Below, piece by piece: positions 7,266 through 16,088 of a stretch of DNA of 64,000 nucleotides (the stretch's first letter is position 1; the number at the start of each line of letters is the position of its first letter). The stretch spans positions 1 to 64,000 of the forward strand of contig JAXLWI010000015.1 of NCBI GenBank assembly GCA_046328575.1. Reading direction: 5' to 3'. This DNA is from JAGOBP01 sp046328575 (GTDB lineage Bacteria > Chloroflexota > Anaerolineae > Fen-1058). The notes under the pieces are model-generated. The model was not told the origin of the DNA and searched no databases. It was given only the letters and a program-made list of their open reading frames with translations. The position numbers and the translations under genes were made by a program.

Positions 7266-9125
7266 ATGCCCAACGAGAAAGTCGTCGAAAAACTCAAGAC
7301 GCTGCCGACCAAGCCCGGCGTCTATCAATACTTCGATGCGAACGGCCAGATCATCTACGTCGGCAAAGCGATCAATCTCCGTAACCGCGTCCGATCATAC
7401 TTCCATACCTCGGTGGATTCCACCAAGACGCAGCGCCTCGTCACCGAGATCGCCGATCTGGAATGGATCATTACCGACAGCGAACTGGAAGCGCTGCTGC
7501 TCGAATCGAATCTGATCAAGCGCCACAAACCGCGCTTCAACATCCGGCTGAAAGACGACAAGCGCTATCCCTATATCAAGGTTGAGTGGCAGACCGCGTA
7601 TCCCAAGGTGTACACCGTCCGCAAGATGGCGCAGGATGGCGCGCGCTATTACGGTCCCTACACCAACGCCGGTCACGTCTACGCCACACTCGATACGCTG
7701 CGCCGCGCTTTTCCGTATCTCACCTGCGATCGCGAGATTACCGGTCACGACAAGCGCGCCTGTTTGTACTACGACATCAAGTTGTGCAACGCGCCGTGCA
7801 TCGGCGCGGTGACGCAAGCCGAATACCGCCACACCATCGATCAACTCTGCCACTTCCTCGAAGGCAAGTCCGAAGGAATTCTGCCGGAGATCGAGCAGAA
7901 GATGACAGATGCGGCGGAGTCGATGCAGTTCGAATTGGCCGCGCAGTATCGCGATCAACTTAAGGCGCTGCGTCACATTGTCGAGCGGCAGAAGATCATC
8001 TCAACGACGTCGCAAGATCAGGACGTGTTAGCCTTCGCGCGCGCCAACGGCGATGCCTGCGTGCAGGTGTTCCTCATTCGGCAAGGCAAGTTGATTGGCC
8101 GCGAATACTTCGTGCTAGAAGGCGCGGAGGATGAAGACGTCTCGAACGTGATGGCCGAGTTCCTCACGCAGTTCTATGATGAGGCCGCATACGTTCCGCC
8201 GGAAGTGTTGTTGCCGATCGAGATCGACGTGCAGGAGTCCGACATCATCACGCAGTTCCTTAAGCAGAAACGCGGCACGCAGGTAACATTGTCGGTGCCG
8301 AACTCCGGCCCATCGGCTGATCTGGTCAAACTGGCGACCGATAACGCCATCGAAACGTTGACAGCGCTGAAGGCGCAATGGGCCGCGGATTCACATCGCA
8401 GCGAGGCGGCTCTGAAGGAACTGGCGGATGCGATCGGGTTGGCGGCGCTGCCCGCGCGCATGGAATGTTTCGACATCAGCAACACGCAAGGCACCAACTC
8501 CGTTGCGTCGATGGTGGTCTTCGTCAACGGCATCGCCCGCAAGAGCGACTATCGCAAGTTCAACATCAAGACGGTGCAAGGCCCCAACGATTTCGAATCG
8601 ATGCGCGAGGCGCTGACACGCCGCTTCCGCCGCTACTTCGAAGCGAAAGGTGCAGAGCATCTACCGGGGCAGAAGATCGATCCGTCGTTTTCGGTGCTGC
8701 CCGATTTGTTGATCATCGACGGCGGCAAAGGCCAGTTAGGGATTGCGGTGGAAGTACTGCAGGCGCTCGATCTGTTTGGGCAAGTGCCAGTGTGCGGCCT
8801 GGCGAAACAACAGGAAGAAATCTTTTTGCCCGGCCGCCCCGATTCGATCATGCTGCCGCGCAGTTCACAAGGGCTATTCATGATGCAGCGCATCCGCGAT
8901 GAGGCGCACCGCTTCGCGATCACGGCGCATCGCGCGCGGCGCGCCAAAACCGGCATCGCCTCACAACTCGACGAGATTCCAGGCGTAGGGCCGACGCGCC
9001 GCAAAGCACTGATCAAACACTTCGAATCATTGGAAGGCGTACGCGCGGCCTCAGTAGATGAAATCGCCGCCGTGCCCGGTATCCCGCGCGACGTAGCGGT
9101 TGCTATCAAAGAGCATCTGGGGTAA
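7266..9125 (+). CDS. uvrC: Excinuclease ABC subunit C
   Basis: UvrC makes the two incisions of nucleotide excision repair within the UvrABC complex. The 619-residue protein has an N-terminal GIY-YIG nuclease (KPGVYQYFDANG, then IIYVGKAINLRNRV), a UVR motif for UvrB binding (about residues 205-235), the RNase-H-like C-terminal nuclease with its acidic positions (CFDISN, LLIIDGGKGQL) and DEAHRFAI, and tandem helix-hairpin-helix elements at the end (DEIPGVGPTRRKALIKHF). All key residues appear present. uvrA and uvrB are not in the window. Confidence 0.97.
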   Translation: MPNEKVVEKLKTLPTKPGVYQYFDANGQIIYVGKAINLRNRVRSYFHTSVDSTKTQRLVTEIADLEWIITDSELEALLLESNLIKRHKPRFNIRLKDDKRYPYIKVEWQTAYPKVYTVRKMAQDGARYYGPYTNAGHVYATLDTLRRAFPYLTCDREITGHDKRACLYYDIKLCNAPCIGAVTQAEYRHTIDQLCHFLEGKSEGILPEIEQKMTDAAESMQFELAAQYRDQLKALRHIVERQKIISTTSQDQDVLAFARANGDACVQVFLIRQGKLIGREYFVLEGAEDEDVSNVMAEFLTQFYDEAAYVPPEVLLPIEIDVQESDIITQFLKQKRGTQVTLSVPNSGPSADLVKLATDNAIETLTALKAQWAADSHRSEAALKELADAIGLAALPARMECFDISNTQGTNSVASMVVFVNGIARKSDYRKFNIKTVQGPNDFESMREALTRRFRRYFEAKGAEHLPGQKIDPSFSVLPDLLIIDGGKGQLGIAVEVLQALDLFGQVPVCGLAKQQEEIFLPGRPDSIMLPRSSQGLFMMQRIRDEAHRFAITAHRARRAKTGIASQLDEIPGVGPTRRKALIKHFESLEGVRAASVDEIAAVPGIPRDVAVAIKEHLG

Positions 9126-9130
9126 TGAAA

Positions 9131-9155
9131 AGCGCCCGACTATCCATCGAGCGCT
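9131..9155 (-). terminator. Possible terminator for the minus-strand regulator operon
   Basis: A 9-bp stem with one mismatch (9131-9139 with 9147-9155) and a 7-nt loop lies between the convergent uvrC and response regulator genes. On the minus strand it is followed by TTTTC. Confidence 0.5.
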
Positions 9156-9184
9156 GTCACGTTTCATTCGCCACTTAGCATTCT

Positions 9185-9577
9185 TTACGGCACATCCGGC
9201 AGTTCGACGCCTAACACGCGCGTCATGCCAGCCTGCAATTCATCTGGCATGATGGGCTTAACCCAGTACTCCAGCACGCCGATCTCTTTGGCCTTGCGCT
9301 TCGTTACAGGATCACTCAACGCCGATAGCACCACGATCTTCAAGTTGGCCCAGCGCGCATCCGCGCGCACACGGCGTGCAAATTCCAACCCGTCCATCTC
9401 CGGCATCATGATGTCCAACAACACCAGATCGGGCTGAAACTTCTCAACCTGTGCCAACGCCTCGATGCCGTTCGCGGCACTGCTCAAGTCCCACTCTTCT
9501 TGCTGCAGCTTCATAATCAGCCGTAACAGCATGCTGAGGCTGTTGTCATCTTCGACGACCAGGATTCGTTTCGACAT
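9185..9577 (-). CDS. CheY-like single-domain response regulator
   Basis: A 130-residue receiver domain with no output domain. It has the acidic pair Asp10-Asp11, phospho-acceptor Asp55 in LVLLDIMMPEMDG, and a conserved Lys near residue 109 in YWVKPI. Such proteins signal by protein-protein contact. A GGAGAGG site precedes the ATG. It is the last of four closely spaced minus-strand genes; no kinase gene is adjacent, so its partner is unknown. Confidence 0.9.
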   Translation of the reverse strand: MSKRILVVEDDNSLSMLLRLIMKLQQEEWDLSSAANGIEALAQVEKFQPDLVLLDIMMPEMDGLEFARRVRADARWANLKIVVLSALSDPVTKRKAKEIGVLEYWVKPIMPDELQAGMTRVLGVELPDVP

Positions 9578-9619
9578 ACGTGTGTTATGCCTCTCCGAGA
9601 GTAGCCCTATTTTACTCGC

Positions 9620-9946
9620 TTATGGCCGAATTACCAACAGCAAGAATAGCAGGCTGGCGATGAATGTGCCCGTAAACACAATAGCCGGGGCCGGATTATT
9701 CTCCTCGACGGATTCAGTTCGGATTTCGGCCAGCGTACGGAAACCGAGCATGCGCAGCGTCACAGCCACAAAGACCGCCGCCACGATCAAGCAAATTGGC
9801 CCCCAAAAGCCGATTTGCGCCAGAATCAAGGGCAACCGATTGACAAAGGCCAGCCACGCAGCCGGTGCGATGAGATAAGCAGCCACCTGGCCAATGAGCA
9901 AGAGGCCGATCAACACGAATACAACGACATTAAGCCGATTGGTCAT
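9620..9946 (-). CDS. Small two-helix membrane protein, unknown
   Basis: A 108-residue protein with hydrophobic segments near residues 6-28, 42-66 and possibly 88-105, separated by a charged stretch (ESVEENNP). No known motif is recognised. It lies between the unknown secreted protein gene and the CheY-like gene, all on the minus strand, so co-transcription is likely. Confidence 0.65.
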   Translation of the reverse strand: MTNRLNVVVFVLIGLLLIGQVAAYLIAPAAWLAFVNRLPLILAQIGFWGPICLIVAAVFVAVTLRMLGFRTLAEIRTESVEENNPAPAIVFTGTFIASLLFLLLVIRP

Positions 9947-9977
9947 GTCAGCCTCCGATTCAGCTGTGCTCCCCCGT

Positions 9978-10736
9978 TCATTCGATCTTCGTCACATCCT
10001 CCCACTTGAGCACATAACCGATCCATGCAGTGTCCAATCCGCCGCGGCCCGATTGATAATCTTCGACCACCAAGGCACGCTGTTCGTAGGCGCTGGCGTG
10101 GATGAAACGCCCAATTGCGCCCGCACACAAACGCAAGCCAGTGCCACTCACGCTGGCTACTCGAAACTTACCGATGTCGGTAATGAGCCAGGTCGCAGGC
10201 GGATAGGTAAACTGAACCTGAGCCGTCTCGTCGCTGGCCCCAAACTGTTGGGCATACGGCAGAAAGTTCGTCGCAATGTCTTGATCGGACAGATTGTCGA
10301 ATTGATCGAACAGGAACAGTTGCTCTTTCCATTCGTAGATCAACTTGTCGCCCAGCCAATGCGCCGTAAACTGATTACCCGTCGGCATCCACGGCTCGCT
10401 CGGATTCTTCACCCGCTGCCACAACTCATCGTACACAATCGTACCGACGATACGACTGGTAAACTCGCCCAGAACCGGATGCCGCGCCGTGAGGCATTGG
10501 CCCAACTGCGCGCTACGGAATTGCTGTTGTTGCGGTGTGCTTGCCAGGGTCGATGGCGAAGATGCCCGTTGAACTTGATCAGTGAGGCCTGTCTGGTTGA
10601 TATCAGCCAACCTCATCGCGGGAGTATACGCCGTGATCGGAGCGCCGGGCGTGTTGCTCATTCTCAACATAGTCCCTACGATGAAGCACATTCCGGCGGC
10701 GAATAAGACTAGCGCACCTAACGCAGAAAGACTCAT
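9978..10736 (-). CDS. Exported or membrane-anchored protein, unknown
   Basis: A 252-residue protein with one N-terminal hydrophobic segment (about 3-26) and a soluble remainder, therefore probably an anchored extracytoplasmic protein. The ATG at 10736 is chosen because a GAGG site sits 7 nt before it; a GTG at 10751 would overlap the preceding gene. Two cysteines occur in the mature part. I do not recognise the family. It follows the Gly/Ser-rich small protein gene closely. Confidence 0.65.
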   Translation of the reverse strand: MSLSALGALVLFAAGMCFIVGTMLRMSNTPGAPITAYTPAMRLADINQTGLTDQVQRASSPSTLASTPQQQQFRSAQLGQCLTARHPVLGEFTSRIVGTIVYDELWQRVKNPSEPWMPTGNQFTAHWLGDKLIYEWKEQLFLFDQFDNLSDQDIATNFLPYAQQFGASDETAQVQFTYPPATWLITDIGKFRVASVSGTGLRLCAGAIGRFIHASAYEQRALVVEDYQSGRGGLDTAWIGYVLKWEDVTKIE

Positions 10737-10744
10737 CGTCCGCC

Positions 10745-11008
10745 TCACCACGAGCCAGCGTCAGAACCACCGCCGTCCCACGAACCAAAATCGGAACCGC
10801 CGGAATCCCACGAACCGGCATCGGAGCCACCCCATGAGCCGTTATCCGAGCCGTAATCTGAACCGCTGGATATGCCAGACGAACTCGAGTCGCCTGATCC
10901 GCTGGAAACGGCGCCGCCACCGACGGCCAAGAGTGCAATGCCGATAATGCACAGGATGGCCGCCAACTTATACCAGGTACGATAGTCCGCCCAGTTGATG
11001 GAGCCCAT
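10745..11008 (-). CDS. Small membrane protein with Gly-Ser-Asp-Trp repeats
   Basis: An 87-residue protein with a short N-terminal soluble part, one membrane helix (about 14-32) and a low-complexity tail of repeated GSDxGSW-like units (about 45-87). A GGAGG site precedes the ATG. It is the first gene of the four-gene group ending in the CheY-like regulator. The tail composition suggests a flexible, surface-exposed segment; function unknown. Confidence 0.65.
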   Translation of the reverse strand: MGSINWADYRTWYKLAAILCIIGIALLAVGGGAVSSGSGDSSSSGISSGSDYGSDNGSWGGSDAGSWDSGGSDFGSWDGGGSDAGSW

Positions 11009-11058
11009 AACGCCTCCTGCGCTGATCCCTTGGCGTTACATTTTTCGCCCCCGAATTC

Positions 11059-11064
11059 ATTATA
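11059..11064 (-). promoter_or_regulatory. -10 box for the four-gene minus-strand group
   Basis: TATAAT on the minus strand about 50 nt before the ATG at 11008. The -35 region is weak. Confidence 0.45.
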
Positions 11065-11099
11065 CGCCCGGTTGCAACTACTGAATCGATCAATCTCGA

Positions 11100-12455
11100 C
11101 TACAACTGCCCGCTTGCACCCCAAGTCGCGAGTTGGGACTGATAGGCGGGATCGGCATAGCGGCGCAGATCAAACGTACGCGCGTAGTCGGGCAAGCGAC
11201 CGCCCGTGATGTGCGCGGCCACCAACTCGCCCATCGCCGCTGAAGCCATCAAGCCGTAGCCGCTGACCGCGCCGCAGACGTACGCGCCTTCGATCGGCAG
11301 CGGGCCAGCCAACGGCCGATTTTCCGGCGTCTTGGTGTAATAGCCGCCGTCATACATCGCGATTGAGCCTTTACCGAAGTACGTCTGCAAGCCGGGGATC
11401 ATCGTCGCGAGACCACGCACGACCACTTCGGGAAAGAACTCGTCGAGCGGAACCGGCACAATCACCTCGCGCGGCTCGACGTGATAGGCCCACAACATCA
11501 ACACGATGTTACTATCGCTGCCGCCTTCAGGCCGCAAATGCACACCGTCGGGCAACGGGTCCAACAGCCACTGTGTCTCGGCGCTGCTCGCCAGATCCGA
11601 TCGTTCTTCGTCCGACCACGCCAGCGTTTGCGAATCGAGCCAAATGATCAGCGGCGCGCTGCGCGGCACTACGCCCGCGTGATCTTTAAACGCGATCTTC
11701 AAATGCCGTTCGTTGATCACGGGCAGATCGATGTCGAGCAAAGCGCCGACGTGTTTGAGATAAGGACCAGCGGCATTCACAAAGCACCGCGTATCGATGG
11801 CCGCACCGGACGCGAGGCGGATCGTCTCCACCCGATTGCCCTTCACGTCGATCGCATTCACGCGATCTGATAGCAGCTGCACGCCATGTGCGCGCGCCTG
11901 CTCCAGCATATACATGCCCAGTTGCTGTCCGCTGAACCAACCGCAGCGCCGCGCATGCAAGGCCGCCACCACATTCGGATTGAGATACGGAAACTGTTCG
12001 CGAATCAACGCCGGATCGAGCAACAGATCCGCGCCATCGGGCTGACCCTCGAAGCCGTGCGGTTCGATCGGGCGGTAGTGGGTCGATCGGTCGCGGTGAA
12101 TGCGCAGTTCGCCCGCGCCGAGTGTCGCGATCGATTCGGCTTGTTGTTGCAGTGCTGCGGCGCGAACATGATCGGCCGTGACGTACAGATAGCCGCGGCG
12201 ATTCATTAAGAAGCGATTGTGACTCGCGCGCGCCCAACGCTCCAGCCAATCGATGCTGCGATTCATCAATGCGACCATCGCCGGGTCGGGCCACCAGTCG
12301 CGATACGCCTCGCTCGATTTATCGCTGGTCAGCGTCAACGGCGGACGCTCGTCGACCAGCACGACACCGTTGACGCCCTGCTCCACGGCGAGGTGATAAG
12401 CCGCCGCAATACCTGAAATTCCAGCCCCGCAAATGACCACCTCGGCTGCTGACAT
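11100..12455 (-). CDS. FAD-dependent oxidoreductase, DAO/sarcosine oxidase family
   Basis: A 451-residue flavoprotein that probably oxidises an amine or amino acid. The N-terminal Rossmann motif GAGISGIAAAYHL and the acidic end of the second strand (VVLVDE) bind FAD. A DAO-type substrate domain follows, and the C-terminal FAD contact resembles GAYVCGAVSGYGLMASAAMG. The segment SSEAYRDWWPDP resembles dimethylglycine/sarcosine dehydrogenase-type relatives, but the substrate cannot be read from sequence. An AAGGGAAGAG site precedes the ATG. It lies 22 nt downstream of the M28 peptidase gene, so read-through from the peptidase operon is possible. Confidence 0.85.
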   Translation of the reverse strand: MSAAEVVICGAGISGIAAAYHLAVEQGVNGVVLVDERPPLTLTSDKSSEAYRDWWPDPAMVALMNRSIDWLERWARASHNRFLMNRRGYLYVTADHVRAAALQQQAESIATLGAGELRIHRDRSTHYRPIEPHGFEGQPDGADLLLDPALIREQFPYLNPNVVAALHARRCGWFSGQQLGMYMLEQARAHGVQLLSDRVNAIDVKGNRVETIRLASGAAIDTRCFVNAAGPYLKHVGALLDIDLPVINERHLKIAFKDHAGVVPRSAPLIIWLDSQTLAWSDEERSDLASSAETQWLLDPLPDGVHLRPEGGSDSNIVLMLWAYHVEPREVIVPVPLDEFFPEVVVRGLATMIPGLQTYFGKGSIAMYDGGYYTKTPENRPLAGPLPIEGAYVCGAVSGYGLMASAAMGELVAAHITGGRLPDYARTFDLRRYADPAYQSQLATWGASGQL

Positions 12456-12477
12456 ACACTCTTCCCTTGCCTCAGAT

Positions 12478-14052
12478 CTATGGTGTCGTAATGATCGGCA
12501 GATACGCTACGTAGTGCGGCTCAACTTCGGGTATCAGCGGAAAGTCCTCCACCCGATCGGCCGTCAACAGGTCGATGACGCGAATCGCTTCCGGGTAACC
12601 GGAGAGATTCGCTTTGACGTGCAGTGTGTACGGCCCACCTTCCATCAACGTGACGTGATACTGGCCTGTTTCGCCCGATACATCGATCGGGCTGTGCGCA
12701 TAACCGGTGATAGTGATCGTCGCGCTGAGCGGCCAGCCCGTCAACGCGTCGCTAATCACGCCCGTCACCGTGTACGTCGGGATCGGCGTCAACGGAAAGT
12801 TACGCGTGGTTGTCAAGCCCGATTGCGCGATCACATTGTTATAGGTCTTCGATCTGAATCCGGCGGCCGTTGCCGACAGTTGATATTCGCCGTCGGGCAA
12901 CGTAAAACGATAGCGACCATCAGCACCGATGAGTGTGCTCGTCGTCAGCGTGGTCGAGGTGACCCAGACCGTGGCACCCACGATAGGGCTGCCCGTCTGC
13001 ACGTTGCTGACGAGGCCAGCGACGATCGCCGCACTGGGCCGCGCCAGATGCGCCGCCGTGCCCACCGAGGCTTTAACGAAGTTAGTGAAGTACGTCAGGT
13101 TGATGTGGGATAGATTGTCGTTGCTGGTGTGATAGTACGGATTGAAATCGTTGTAGTCGTCTTCGATGGCGAGGACGGCAGGATAACCTTTGGCCCAGAA
13201 CTCCGAATGATCGCTGGCCGATTCACCGTCGGCAGTGACGATGGGCGTCAAGCCGCCACTCAACCCGTAAGCGCTGACTACGTTGGTGAACACGCCCGCG
13301 ATGGCGAGATCAGCCGGATAGCCTGCGTTGCCCGTCGTGCGCGTGTGCAATCGCAGCGACGGACTGCCACCGCTATCAAACGCAATCATATCCATGTTGT
13401 ACACGGCGACGATGTTCTCGCCGGCCGCATACACGACAGCCGCATAGGCGTTACTGCCGCACAAGCCTTGCTCTTCGCCCGTGAACAACACAAACCGGAT
13501 GGTGCGATCGAAATGCTGGGTGCGCAGCAGCTCGGCGGCCATCAATACGCCGATCGAGCCACTGCCATTGTCGTCCGCGCCCGGCGCGCGCCCCGACGAC
13601 GGCATGTCGTCGAGGTGCGCGGTAATCAGCACGATCTCGCTCGGCGCGACCGTGCCCGTAATCGTGCCAATGACGTTGCGACTGGTCGCCGAGCACGCCG
13701 TCCAGTCGTGATACTTGACGCTGATGCCCAAGTTCTGAAAGCGCTCATACACATACTGTGTGGCTTTCTGAATCGGCGTGCCTGACCGCGTGTTGCGAGT
13801 GGTGAAAGTGTAGGTCTGTCCGCCGACGAGCACCGCCGTTTCGCCGCTGAGCTGTGCCAGATCAGAATACAAACGGGTGGCCTGCACCTGCGCGATCAGA
13901 TCGGCAACGATGGGCGATGGCGTGAAAGTAGCGGCCAGCTGAGCGGGTGACGGCGTCTCGATGAGTTGGGCGTGCGACGCAGGCTGCGGTGTAAACAGCC
14001 ACAGCCACGCCACCGACACCAGCAGCGCGACGACGACCGATCGAGTTCGCAT
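12478..14052 (-). CDS. Secreted M28 family zinc peptidase
   Basis: A 524-residue secreted aminopeptidase-type enzyme. It has an N-terminal signal peptide (about 1-28) and an M28 catalytic domain with the metal motifs AHLDD, GADDNGSG, GEEQGL, NMDMI and YYHTSND. Two CarboxypepD_reg-like beta domains follow (each starting with a GxVxxxxTGxPIxGA-type segment), and the protein ends YVAYLPIITTP, the tail shared with its neighbours. GGGAG precedes the ATG. The gene begins 2 nt after the M14 gene, so the S8-M14-M28 trio forms one transcript. Role: extracellular protein or peptide degradation. Confidence 0.93.
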   Translation of the reverse strand: MRTRSVVVALLVSVAWLWLFTPQPASHAQLIETPSPAQLAATFTPSPIVADLIAQVQATRLYSDLAQLSGETAVLVGGQTYTFTTRNTRSGTPIQKATQYVYERFQNLGISVKYHDWTACSATSRNVIGTITGTVAPSEIVLITAHLDDMPSSGRAPGADDNGSGSIGVLMAAELLRTQHFDRTIRFVLFTGEEQGLCGSNAYAAVVYAAGENIVAVYNMDMIAFDSGGSPSLRLHTRTTGNAGYPADLAIAGVFTNVVSAYGLSGGLTPIVTADGESASDHSEFWAKGYPAVLAIEDDYNDFNPYYHTSNDNLSHINLTYFTNFVKASVGTAAHLARPSAAIVAGLVSNVQTGSPIVGATVWVTSTTLTTSTLIGADGRYRFTLPDGEYQLSATAAGFRSKTYNNVIAQSGLTTTRNFPLTPIPTYTVTGVISDALTGWPLSATITITGYAHSPIDVSGETGQYHVTLMEGGPYTLHVKANLSGYPEAIRVIDLLTADRVEDFPLIPEVEPHYVAYLPIITTP

Positions 14053-14054
14053 GG

Positions 14055-16085
14055 TTATTCTCCCTGTAGCAGCGCGGGCAGATAAACCTTAAACACACTC
14101 AATGCGTTGGTTCTGATCACGGCGGACGTCGTGCCTTGCAAGCCGGTAGCAGTGATCGTGGCGAAGTCTTTATTGCCATCGACTGCGTCCAGCGGGACGG
14201 TGACCGTTACGGCCATGGTCGCCACCTGTGTGGGTGGTAGGAAGATCGATGTTTGCCCCAACTCTGTCGGCCAGACTGAACTGGCGAGGGTGAGCGTAAA
14301 CGTATCGGTGAACGGCCCGAGGTTTTGCAATGTCAACGTATATGCGACCGCCGCGCCCGGCTCACCTTGGCCAACCTGCTGCAGCGGCGTCAGTTGCGGC
14401 CAACCGCCAATGCCTGAGCCGGATGTAACCGTGATAAACACGGCTGTCGGCAATCCCCAATTACCCGCTGCATCTTGCGCCTCGACAAACACCGTGTGCC
14501 GCCCCAGACTCAAACCGGCGCCGTTGATCACGGTCGTAATGCCTTCGACCGCAGTGTTGAACGCGCCGTCCGCGGCCGTCAGCGGATACGTCGGCGTGCC
14601 CGCCACCCACGATGGCGCATCGATGGAGTAGCGCGCAGCGGCGATGGCTTGCGTCGGTTCTGTGCCATTACTGTTGTTGTAGCGCGTATCGTTAGCAGTG
14701 GCCGCTACCGTAACCGTGAGTTGTGCCGTGGTCGAGGGTGTGGCCGTCAAGCTAATCACATCCGGGCCGGTCGGCAGTTGATACGGACGCTGAGCGGCTT
14801 TAGCTGCATAGATCAACGCGGGCAGATTCTGCGGCACGACCGTGTTCTCGAACGACGTACACGACTCAAAGAAGTTCGACCCCATCTCGATAGTGAAAGC
14901 GGCCACGCCGCGTTCGCCGTACGTCGTGTCATCGGTAGTGCCATCGGTCGGATACAGCCCGATCGATTGTTCAGGCGTATAGTTGTTGAAAAAGGCCAAC
15001 TTGCGCCCCAGCGTTTGCATCGCCGGGCCGTTAGGGGCCGTGCTGTAGGTGAAGCCCCACGGCCACAGCATCAATTGACTGTAACTATGCAGATCGAGGA
15101 ACAAGCCTGTAGCTGTGATCGGCGCGGCGGTGGTTAGGTCATCGGGCCGCCAATCGGGGAAGATCGATCGGGCGTAGGCCACCGTCGCTTGCGTTTCGGG
15201 TTCCGACGCCGCGCTTGGCCCGCGATATGTTTCGTCGCACTGCACGCCGCTCGAACAGCCGAGGCCGGCCGCGCACGAGTTCCACTTAAACGGCCAGTTG
15301 CGATTCAGATCGACGCCGCGCGAGTTGGTGTTGGCGCAGTAATTGTTGTCGGTATTCTTGCGCCACGATAGACCTGTCTCGGCTTTCTTGCGACCGTCCG
15401 GATTGGCCTGCAGCAGTAAGTGAATTTCCGTATAGTCTAACAGCCACGTCACGTCGGCGTCAACGCCGTAGTTATTGATGAGATACTCGGCGAAACGCGT
15501 GTTGAGCTCAGCCGGTGCGTATTCGCGGGCGTGCACCGACGACATCGCAAAGAAGATCGGCTTCGGGCCAGGCCGCCCTTGATTGGTGAGTTTGAGCACG
15601 CGCAGATCGTAACCGGCCAGGCCGCCGGAGTTGATCTTCTCCCACGAGTCGCCGATGTCGATCCACTGCGCCAGCGTGGGATGCTGTGCGACCATGTTCG
15701 TCGCGGTGGTGTACGTCTCTTCCACTGTGCGATAGCACGGGTAACCGATGATGCCGTTGGTCTGGCCCGGTACCGGCACGCGCGGCGTGTACAGACTCAA
15801 CGTTAAGGCCGCATCCAGTTCCACCCGATAGCCCGCCTGCACAAGCCGCTGCCACTCTCCAAGGTTCAGTGCGGCGATCACCACATGCCGCTCAGGCTGA
15901 ACGTCCCAAATGTCGAGGCGTTCCGTCAATGGTGCAAGGTCGGCGCGATCTGTATAAGTGATGCGCACGACGAAAACACGCTCCTGCGAATTACCACCAA
16001 CCCGATCGGCTTGTGCGCGGGCAGCCGAGGGCATCGACGAGATCAACAACGCGGCTAGCAACAACAGACTCAGCACGCGTTTCAT
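14055..16085 (-). CDS. Secreted M14 family zinc carboxypeptidase
   Basis: A 676-residue secreted carboxypeptidase. After a signal peptide (about 1-25) comes a pro-region, then the M14 domain: the zinc motif HAREY (H-x2-E, about residue 183), DLNRNWPFKW, the third zinc ligand in LDLHSYS (about 331) and the catalytic Glu in TIEMGSNFF (about 398). The C-terminal half holds Ig-like beta domains, and the chain ends VYLPALLQGE. GGAGG precedes the ATG, 3 nt after the S8 gene stop. The substrate is a peptide C-terminus; side-chain preference is not predicted. Confidence 0.94.
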   Translation of the reverse strand: MKRVLSLLLLAALLISSMPSAARAQADRVGGNSQERVFVVRITYTDRADLAPLTERLDIWDVQPERHVVIAALNLGEWQRLVQAGYRVELDAALTLSLYTPRVPVPGQTNGIIGYPCYRTVEETYTTATNMVAQHPTLAQWIDIGDSWEKINSGGLAGYDLRVLKLTNQGRPGPKPIFFAMSSVHAREYAPAELNTRFAEYLINNYGVDADVTWLLDYTEIHLLLQANPDGRKKAETGLSWRKNTDNNYCANTNSRGVDLNRNWPFKWNSCAAGLGCSSGVQCDETYRGPSAASEPETQATVAYARSIFPDWRPDDLTTAAPITATGLFLDLHSYSQLMLWPWGFTYSTAPNGPAMQTLGRKLAFFNNYTPEQSIGLYPTDGTTDDTTYGERGVAAFTIEMGSNFFESCTSFENTVVPQNLPALIYAAKAAQRPYQLPTGPDVISLTATPSTTAQLTVTVAATANDTRYNNSNGTEPTQAIAAARYSIDAPSWVAGTPTYPLTAADGAFNTAVEGITTVINGAGLSLGRHTVFVEAQDAAGNWGLPTAVFITVTSGSGIGGWPQLTPLQQVGQGEPGAAVAYTLTLQNLGPFTDTFTLTLASSVWPTELGQTSIFLPPTQVATMAVTVTVPLDAVDGNKDFATITATGLQGTTSAVIRTNALSVFKVYLPALLQGE

Positions 16086-16088
16086 GAG

